From JBOGED01 sp050743625 (lineage in GTDB: Bacteria; Actinomycetota; Nitriliruptoria; Euzebyales; Egibacteraceae), in contig JBOGED010000123.1 of the NCBI GenBank assembly GCA_050743625.1, forward strand, positions 1 through 11,249: 11,249 nucleotides of DNA, written 5' to 3'. A program made the translations under genes and the position numbers. Shown piece after piece: positions 7,251-11,249 of this stretch (the first letter of the stretch is position 1; every line of letters begins with the position of its first letter). Below the pieces are notes generated by a model, which saw only the letters and a list, made by a program, of their open reading frames with translations, made no database searches and was not told the origin of the DNA.

Positions 7251-8381
7251 CCATCGATATGTCCCGCCTGCGTGGGATCGTCGTGGACCCCGAGGCGCAG
7301 ACCGCGACGGTCCAGCCCGGGTGCCTGCTCGGCGACGTGGACCGGGAGGCCCAACTCCACGGCTTGGCCACGCCGTTGGGCTTCGTCTCCGAGGTCGGCG
7401 TGGCGGGACTCACGCTCGGCGGGGGCCTTGGCTACCTGACCCGCCGGTTCGGCTGGACCGTCGACAACCTGCTCGAGGTCGAGATCGTGACCGCCGACGG
7501 CCGGGTACGCCGCGCCAGCCGCGACGAGCACGCGGACCTGTTCTGGGCCATCCGCGGCGCCGGCGCCAACCTCGGTGTCGTCACGTCGTTCACCTTCCGC
7601 CTGCACCCGGTCGGCCCGACCGTCTACGGCGGCCTCATCGCCTGGCCGTTCGAGCGGGCGGACGAGATCCTGCGGGCGTACCGGGCAATGACCGCCGAAG
7701 CCCCTCGGGAGCTGGCGGTGTGGATGGAGTTTGTGCGGGCGCCGGCGGCACCGTTCGTTCCCCAGGAGTGGCAGGGCGAGCGCGTCTGCGCCATGGCGGT
7801 CTGTTACAGCGGCGACCTGGGCGTCGTCGACGAGGTGCTCTCGCCGATCCGGGCGCTGGGTGGTCCCGTCATCGACCTGCTGCAGCAGCAGCCGTATACC
7901 CAGGTGCAGTCCTACCTCGACGCGACCGCGCCGAAGGGTCACCACTCCTACTGGAAGACCGAGTACCTTGCCGTGCTCGCCGACGACCTCCTGTCGACCT
8001 TGAGAGACCTCGCCGCCGAGTGCCCCATCCCCGAGGCAGAGCTGGGCCTCCTCCACCTCGGTGGAGCGCTGAACGAACACGCGGAGGACGACGGGGCCGT
8101 CGGGAACCGGGACGCCCGCTACGTGTTGGGCATCATCGGGATCTGGGCGCCGGGCGAGCCAGACGCCGAGGGGTTCCCGGGATGGGTCCGCGACGCGTGG
8201 CAGCGGGTCCGGCCCTTCTCGACCGGCCGCACGTACATCAATTTCCAGAGCGTCGACGAGGGTGACGACCGCATCCGCGCCACGTACGGCACCAACTTCG
8301 ACCGCCTTCGAGGTCAAGAAGACCTACGACCCTGACAACCTGTTCCGCTCCAACCGCAACATCCGCCCCCAAGCGGAATGA
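6996..8381 (+). pseudogene. FAD-binding (berberine bridge-type) oxidoreductase with two frame disruptions
   Basis: The coding content is a complete FAD-linked oxidase of the PF01565 plus BBE (PF08031) type, about 460 residues, but it is split across frames. The N-terminal part shares the hydrolase frame and includes RGGGHNVAG, whose His is the usual covalent FAD anchor. One base appears missing at about 7247: the family expects GG-LTID, and the DNA reads GGC TGA CC instead of GGC CTG ACC. The middle is in another frame from 7248 (VAGLTLGGGLGYLTRRFGW, DLFWAIRGAGANLGVVTSF). One base is extra at about 8306-8309, after YGTNFDRL; removing it restores EVKKTYDPDNLFRSNRNIRP and a TGA at 8379-8381. 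The second Cys attachment seen in bicovalent oxidases is absent. GTG at 6996 may be the ancestral start. Reinitiation at ATG 7259 would lack the FAD anchor. Sequencing error is possible. Confidence 0.78.
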
Positions 8382-8467
8382 GCCGTGGGTATGAGCGTCC
8401 TACCGATAGGGCGAGGTCTGTCCCGCCCTCGCTGGTGAGGGATCAATTCAGCACCGTGGAGGAAACC

Positions 8468-9487
8468 ATGAGCACCACCGAAGAATCGACCGTGCGCGCA
8501 CGACCTACGGTGACCAGGACACTGGACGAGGGCAAAGCCGAGCAGTTCGCCGCCCGGATGATGCGCATGCTCAACGACGCATTCGTGGGCTTGCTCACCA
8601 GCATTGGGCACCGCACTGGCCTATTCGACACCATGGCCGCATTACCACCCTCGACAAGTGGAGAAATCGCCACCGCCGACGGCCTCGACGAGCGGTATGT
8701 GCGTGAGTGGTTGGCCACGATGACGATGGGCGGCATCGTCGAGTACGAGCCTAGGGGACAGACGTACGTGCTGCCGCCTGAGCACGCGGCGTTCCTCACC
8801 CGTGCCGCCGGACCCGACAATCTCGCCACCGTTGCCCAGTACGTCAGCTGCAGCGCCGAGGTGGAAAGCGGGATCGTTGAGTGTTTTCGTCACGGAGGCG
8901 GGTTGCCGTACTCGGCTTATGAGCGTTTCCACTCCATCATGGTTGAGGACTCAGGCCAGGTCTTCGACGGCACCCTGTTGACGAGCACCATCGATCTGCT
9001 GCCGGGGATGCGTGAGCGGCTCTCGGAGGGCGTCGACGTGCTGGACATCGGCTGCGGGTCAGGCCACGCGGTCAACCTGCTGGCCCGTGAGTTTCCAAAT
9101 AGCCGGGTGCGCGGGTACGACTTCTCGGAGGAGGCCGTGGAGCGGGCACGTCGGGAGGCCGCCGAGTGGGGGCTGCCGAACGCGACCTTCAAGGTGCAGG
9201 ACGTCGCCGAGCTGCCGGAGGTGGCGGCCTTCGATCTGATCACCGCCTTCGACACGATTCACGACCAGGCCCACCCGGACCGGGTGCTGAACGCGGTCGC
9301 TCGGGCGTTGCATGAGGACGGCACGTTCTTGATGGTTGACGTGGCCGCATCGAGCAACCTTGAGGACAACGCCCATCATCTCCTCGGCGCGTTCTTCTAT
9401 GGACTCAGCACGATGATCTGCATGTCGGTGTCCCTAGTGGCAGGCGACATCTACAACAACTTCTACGTCGCCCGCAAGAGCTCATAG
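8468..9487 (+). CDS. Class I SAM-dependent methyltransferase (Rv2258c-like), C-terminus apparently shortened
   Basis: A 339-residue protein. Residues ~30-110 form an N-terminal winged-helix/dimerisation region (LLTSIGHRTGLFDTMAAL, YVREWLATMTMGGIVEYE), as in the Mycobacterium Rv2258c family and other small-molecule methyltransferases. The SAM site is clear: VLDIGCGSGH (191-200), the acidic-loop region VRGYDFS (214-220), FDLITAFDTIHD (255-266) and LHEDGTFLMVD (281-291). GGAGG five bases before the ATG at 8468 fixes the start. Near the end, family members as I remember them have ~25-30 residues between the CMSVSL-like segment and the final NNYYVARK-like strand. Here the two are joined directly (SVSLVAGDIYNNFYVARK). 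It follows the oxidoreductase by 86 bases, probably in one transcript. The methyl acceptor is unknown. Confidence 0.86.
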   Translation: MSTTEESTVRARPTVTRTLDEGKAEQFAARMMRMLNDAFVGLLTSIGHRTGLFDTMAALPPSTSGEIATADGLDERYVREWLATMTMGGIVEYEPRGQTYVLPPEHAAFLTRAAGPDNLATVAQYVSCSAEVESGIVECFRHGGGLPYSAYERFHSIMVEDSGQVFDGTLLTSTIDLLPGMRERLSEGVDVLDIGCGSGHAVNLLAREFPNSRVRGYDFSEEAVERARREAAEWGLPNATFKVQDVAELPEVAAFDLITAFDTIHDQAHPDRVLNAVARALHEDGTFLMVDVAASSNLEDNAHHLLGAFFYGLSTMICMSVSLVAGDIYNNFYVARKSS

Positions 9488-9517
9488 CCCGGGCCGAGAT
9501 TCACGTGACACTTCGCC

Positions 9518-9565
9518 GTACTGTGCAGAGTTATGCCGATATACCGGTATAACTCTGCACAGTGC
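9518..9565. terminator. Long hairpin between convergent genes, probable bidirectional terminator
   Basis: The arms ACTGTGCAGAGTTAT (9520-9534) and ATAACTCTGCACAGT (9549-9563) are perfect complements. Pairing continues inward through a G-T and three Watson-Crick pairs to a six-base loop (9539-9544), and outward by two more pairs. The stem is thus about 21 bp with two wobbles. It lies between the methyltransferase stop (9487) and the stop of the converging TPR gene (9624). No T-run follows on either strand, so it would be an actinobacterial U-less terminator. It could instead be a recombination or protein-binding site. The other bases of the 136-base gap hold only a weak GCTG/CAGC hairpin before TTTT on the minus strand. 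Confidence 0.55.
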
Positions 9566-9623
9566 AGGAAAAGGCCGGCTGCCGCCAGCGCTCTTAAGGC
9601 GAAAAGTCCAGCAAAACAGGCAG

Positions 9624-10700
9624 TCAGGGCAGCTCCGCGAGGTGGTCGCGGCAGGTCGAGATCTTTGGGTGGTCGGCCGGTAGCGTCGCGGCGAAGATGC
9701 GGAGCGCGCGTTCGTAGCCGGCTCGGGCCTCGGCGTGGCGGCCGTGCTCGTGGTGGAGGACGGCGAGGTTGTGCACGGTCATCGCGACGTCGGGGTGGTC
9801 AGGGCCCAGTAGCCGCTCCTTGATCTCAAGGGAGCGTTGGTAGCAGCGCGCGGCCTCCGCGTGGTCCCCGCGGGCGGCGGCGAGCACGCCGAGGTTGTTC
9901 AGGTTGATTCCCAGCTCGTAGTGGTCCGGCCCGTAAGCGGCCTCGAACACCGCGATCGCGCGCCGGTACAGCGCCTCGGCCTCGTCGTGGCGGCCTTGCC
10001 CGTCCACGAGCGCGGCGAGCGCCGCGATGTCGGCGGCCACGTCCGGGTGGTCGGGGCCAAGGGTGCGCTCGCGGATCGCGACCGAGCGCCGCGCATGCGG
10101 CTCGCCGGCGGCGTGGCGGCCGCGGGCGTGCTCCAGCCCGCCGAGGTTGTGGTAGATGCTTGCGAGCTCGGGCGCGTCGGGCCCGTGGGCGGCCTCCAGG
10201 ATCGCCAACGCGCGGTCGTAGCGCTTGCGGGCCTCGTCGTAGCGCGCCGCGTACTTGCAGACCATGCCGAGCGCGTTGCACGCCGTCGCCACGTCGAGGT
10301 CGTCCGCGCCCAGTTGGGTCTCGGCCAGTTCGAGGGCGTCGAGCAGCACCGCCTCCGCGCCGTCGAGCCGCCCGTGAACACGCTCGATCCCGCCGAGGTG
10401 GACCAGGGACTGCACCCGCAGCCGTACGAGCACCTCCTGGTCCAGCGGCAGCGCGCGCATGATCGCCACCGCCCGCCGGTAGCACCGCTCGGCCTCGGCG
10501 TAGCCGCCGAGGTCCTGGTGCACCCCGCCGAGCGTGAGCAGCACGTTCGCGACGTCCGGGTGTCCGTCCCCGCACTCCCGCTCGAGGATCGCGAGCGCCC
10601 GCTCGCACGATGCGAGCGCGCCGGCGGGCCGGCCGGCCGCACGCCGCTCACCCGCGACGTCATGCAACCGCACCGCCCCGTCGACCGCCCGCTCATCCAC
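9624..10700 (-). CDS. Tetratricopeptide repeat protein (kinesin-light-chain type)
   Basis: A 358-residue protein built almost entirely of about eight TPR units of 40-45 residues. The units follow the kinesin-light-chain pattern, with a linker such as LGPDHPDVA and helices such as YHNLGGLEHARGRH and AEALYRRAIAVFEAAYG. TPR stacks are protein- or peptide-binding scaffolds. No enzymatic domain, signal peptide or membrane segment is visible. I chose the GTG at 10700 (VDERAVDGAVRLHDV...). It overlaps the stop of the repeat-peptide gene by eight bases, has GGGAG about ten bases upstream, and the TPR pattern begins right after it. Extending the frame further upstream only reads the peptide repeats out of frame. 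The overlap suggests coupled translation with the peptide, which the TPR protein may bind; that is inference. Its closing end faces the methyltransferase gene. Confidence 0.83.
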   Translation of the reverse strand: MDERAVDGAVRLHDVAGERRAAGRPAGALASCERALAILERECGDGHPDVANVLLTLGGVHQDLGGYAEAERCYRRAVAIMRALPLDQEVLVRLRVQSLVHLGGIERVHGRLDGAEAVLLDALELAETQLGADDLDVATACNALGMVCKYAARYDEARKRYDRALAILEAAHGPDAPELASIYHNLGGLEHARGRHAAGEPHARRSVAIRERTLGPDHPDVAADIAALAALVDGQGRHDEAEALYRRAIAVFEAAYGPDHYELGINLNNLGVLAAARGDHAEAARCYQRSLEIKERLLGPDHPDVAMTVHNLAVLHHEHGRHAEARAGYERALRIFAATLPADHPKISTCRDHLAELP

Positions 10701-11019
10701 CCGCTGAACGCTCCCGCGCCCGCGCGAGCGCCTCGTTGTGGTTGAGGGAGGTGCCGCCGGCTTTGACGCCGGTGCGAACCACCAGCGCCTCGTTGTGGTT
10801 GGCGGCGACATGTCCGGCTTTGACGCCGACGCGAACCACCAGCGCCTCGTTGTGGTTGCCGGCGACATGTCCGGCTTTGACGCCGGTGCGGACCACCAGC
10901 GCCTGGTTGTGGTTGGCGGCCAGGAATCCGGCTTTGACGCCGGTGCGGACGACGAGGGCCTCGTTGTGGTTCATGCTGACTCCTGGGCCGCCGGCCTTGA
11001 TGTTCGTGCGGATCTTCAT
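10693..11019 (-). CDS. Tandem-repeat peptide (NHNEAL/GVKAG units), unknown function; candidate multi-unit precursor
   Basis: A 108-residue, cysteine-free peptide. After the short head MKIRTNIKAGGPGVSM it has four 19-residue units of the form NHNEALVVRTGVKAGxxxx (residues 17-35, 36-54, 55-73, 74-92) and a degenerate 16-residue fifth (NHNEALARARERSAGG). The head contains a diverged copy of the unit's second half (RTNIKAG). Unit 2 has NHNQ and unit 3 has RVG for RTG. AGGAGG seven bases before the ATG at 11019 fixes the start. No signal peptide or membrane segment is visible. I do not recognise a characterised family. An ABC ATPase gene lies upstream and a TPR gene overlaps the end, so export or processing of a multi-unit peptide is possible. 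A structural or metal-binding repeat (His plus Asn/Glu in each unit) is equally possible. Confidence 0.82.
   Translation of the reverse strand: MKIRTNIKAGGPGVSMNHNEALVVRTGVKAGFLAANHNQALVVRTGVKAGHVAGNHNEALVVRVGVKAGHVAANHNEALVVRTGVKAGGTSLNHNEALARARERSAGG
10696..10971 (-). repeat. 57-bp tandem coding repeats (4 full, 1 partial)
   Basis: Four direct repeats of 57 bp (10915-10971, 10858-10914, 10801-10857, 10744-10800) and a 48-base partial copy (10696-10743) lie inside the peptide gene, in frame. On the plus strand, GGCTTTGACGCC and GTTGTGGTT recur in each full unit. The two central units differ at about 5 of 57 positions by my count, which points to recent duplication. This is a coding minisatellite, not a CRISPR array. 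Confidence 0.9.
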
Positions 11020-11078
11020 TGGGATCCTCCTGGGATTTTGTGTGCAAAGGCTCATGCTGCGCCGGGCGGGGTGGACTG

Positions 11079-11098
11079 TCTGTACCGGCCGGTACAGA
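11079..11098. promoter_or_regulatory. 20-bp perfect palindrome upstream of the repeat-peptide gene: candidate operator
   Basis: The sequence TCTGTACCGG is followed directly by its reverse complement CCGGTACAGA. The core resembles operators of actinobacterial TetR-family repressors. It lies 60 bases before the peptide start, between it and the ABC ATPase stop. On the minus strand a possible -10 TACAGA (11084-11079) falls on its edge, with a GTGACA -35-like hexamer 19 bases upstream; that promoter is weak. No TetR gene is in the window. The remaining ~80 bases of this gap show nothing else clear. Confidence 0.55.
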
Positions 11099-11120
11099 TG
11101 GGGTGTCACGGGCGTCACAC

Positions 11121-11249
11121 CTACTCGTGGGCGATCACGAGCAGGGTGGGGGCGCGGGCGAGCACGCAGGCCAGCGCGCCGCGGAGGGCCTCGGGGTCGA
11201 GGGCGGCGAAGCTCTCGTCGAGCACGATGAGGTCGGCGCCGCCCAGCAG
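11121..11249 (-). CDS. ABC transporter ATP-binding domain, C-terminal end (cut by window edge)
   Basis: The last 42 residues of a protein whose start is beyond the right edge. They read LLGGADLIVLDESFAALDPE, then a short helix, then TLLVIAHE and a TAG stop. This is the Walker B (LIVLDES), D-loop (ALD) and H-loop (His next to last) of an ABC ATPase. In this class a DES/DEA in Walker B with an AALDPE D-loop is common in exporters. Most such domains continue 30-50 residues past the H-loop histidine; this one stops one residue after it. It lies 101 bases upstream of the repeat-peptide gene on the same strand, so it may belong to a transporter for that peptide, although the palindrome between them suggests separate control. 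Confidence 0.8.
   Translation of the reverse strand: MLGGADLIVLDESFAALDPEALRGALACVLARAPTLLVIAHE

Noticed and set aside
7241..7261. Programmed -1 frameshifting that would join the two oxidoreductase parts.
   Set aside because: There is no X XXY YYZ slippery heptamer or clear stimulatory structure at the site, so an indel or sequencing error is simpler.
6581..8317. A 578-codon open frame on the minus strand, opposite the hydrolase/oxidoreductase region.
   Set aside because: Its translation has no recognisable domain and is Arg/Pro/Val-rich low-complexity sequence. The plus strand carries clear conserved motifs throughout. Long antisense frames are common in DNA this rich in GC.
9533..9823. 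A 96-codon plus-strand open frame beginning within the long hairpin.
   Set aside because: It has no ribosome site, its sequence is Arg/Ala-rich, and most of it lies opposite the TPR gene.
10693..10971. A CRISPR array, suggested by regular repeats.
   Set aside because: Units are contiguous 57-bp copies with no unique spacers, they are in frame within a gene with a strong ribosome site, and variation is mostly at codon level.

Overview
The window is high-GC DNA with actinobacterial codon use, strong GGAGG-type ribosome sites, GTG starts and many overlapping genes. An actinomycete (Actinomycetota) is the likely source; I cannot name a genus. Genes are tightly packed, and the longest gene-free stretch is about 220 bases.

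Minus strand, 4227 down to 1: two adjacent gene sets. The first (4227 to 1616) is a compact ABC-2 transporter operon: a membrane protein, a winged-helix regulator, an ATPase and a permease, all overlapping or a few bases apart. It is preceded by a near-consensus promoter whose -10 box lies inside an inverted repeat, probably the regulator's own operator. The second set (1531 to 1) reads in the same direction: a 2OG-Fe(II) oxygenase of the COG3826 type, an ECF sigma factor, and the start of a probable methylated-DNA--protein-cysteine methyltransferase. Together these look like a DNA alkylation-damage response unit, with no anti-sigma gene between them.

Plus strand, 4449 to 9487: a LuxR-type regulator with TPR-like repeats, then an alpha/beta hydrolase that runs without a stop into a berberine-bridge-type FAD oxidoreductase, then an Rv2258c-like SAM methyltransferase. 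The oxidoreductase carries two single-base frame disruptions that cancel each other. The methyltransferase appears to lack about 25-30 residues near its C-terminus. The enzyme module therefore looks partly decayed.

Minus strand, 11249 down to 9624: the C-terminal end of an ABC ATPase, a 20-bp perfect palindrome, a small gene for a 108-residue peptide made of 19-residue tandem units (NHNEAL...GVKAG), and an overlapping gene for a protein of eight kinesin-light-chain-type TPR units. This is the most novel part of the window. It may be a multi-unit peptide system with a dedicated transporter, but its function is not established by the sequence. A long 21-bp-stem hairpin separates it from the converging methyltransferase gene.
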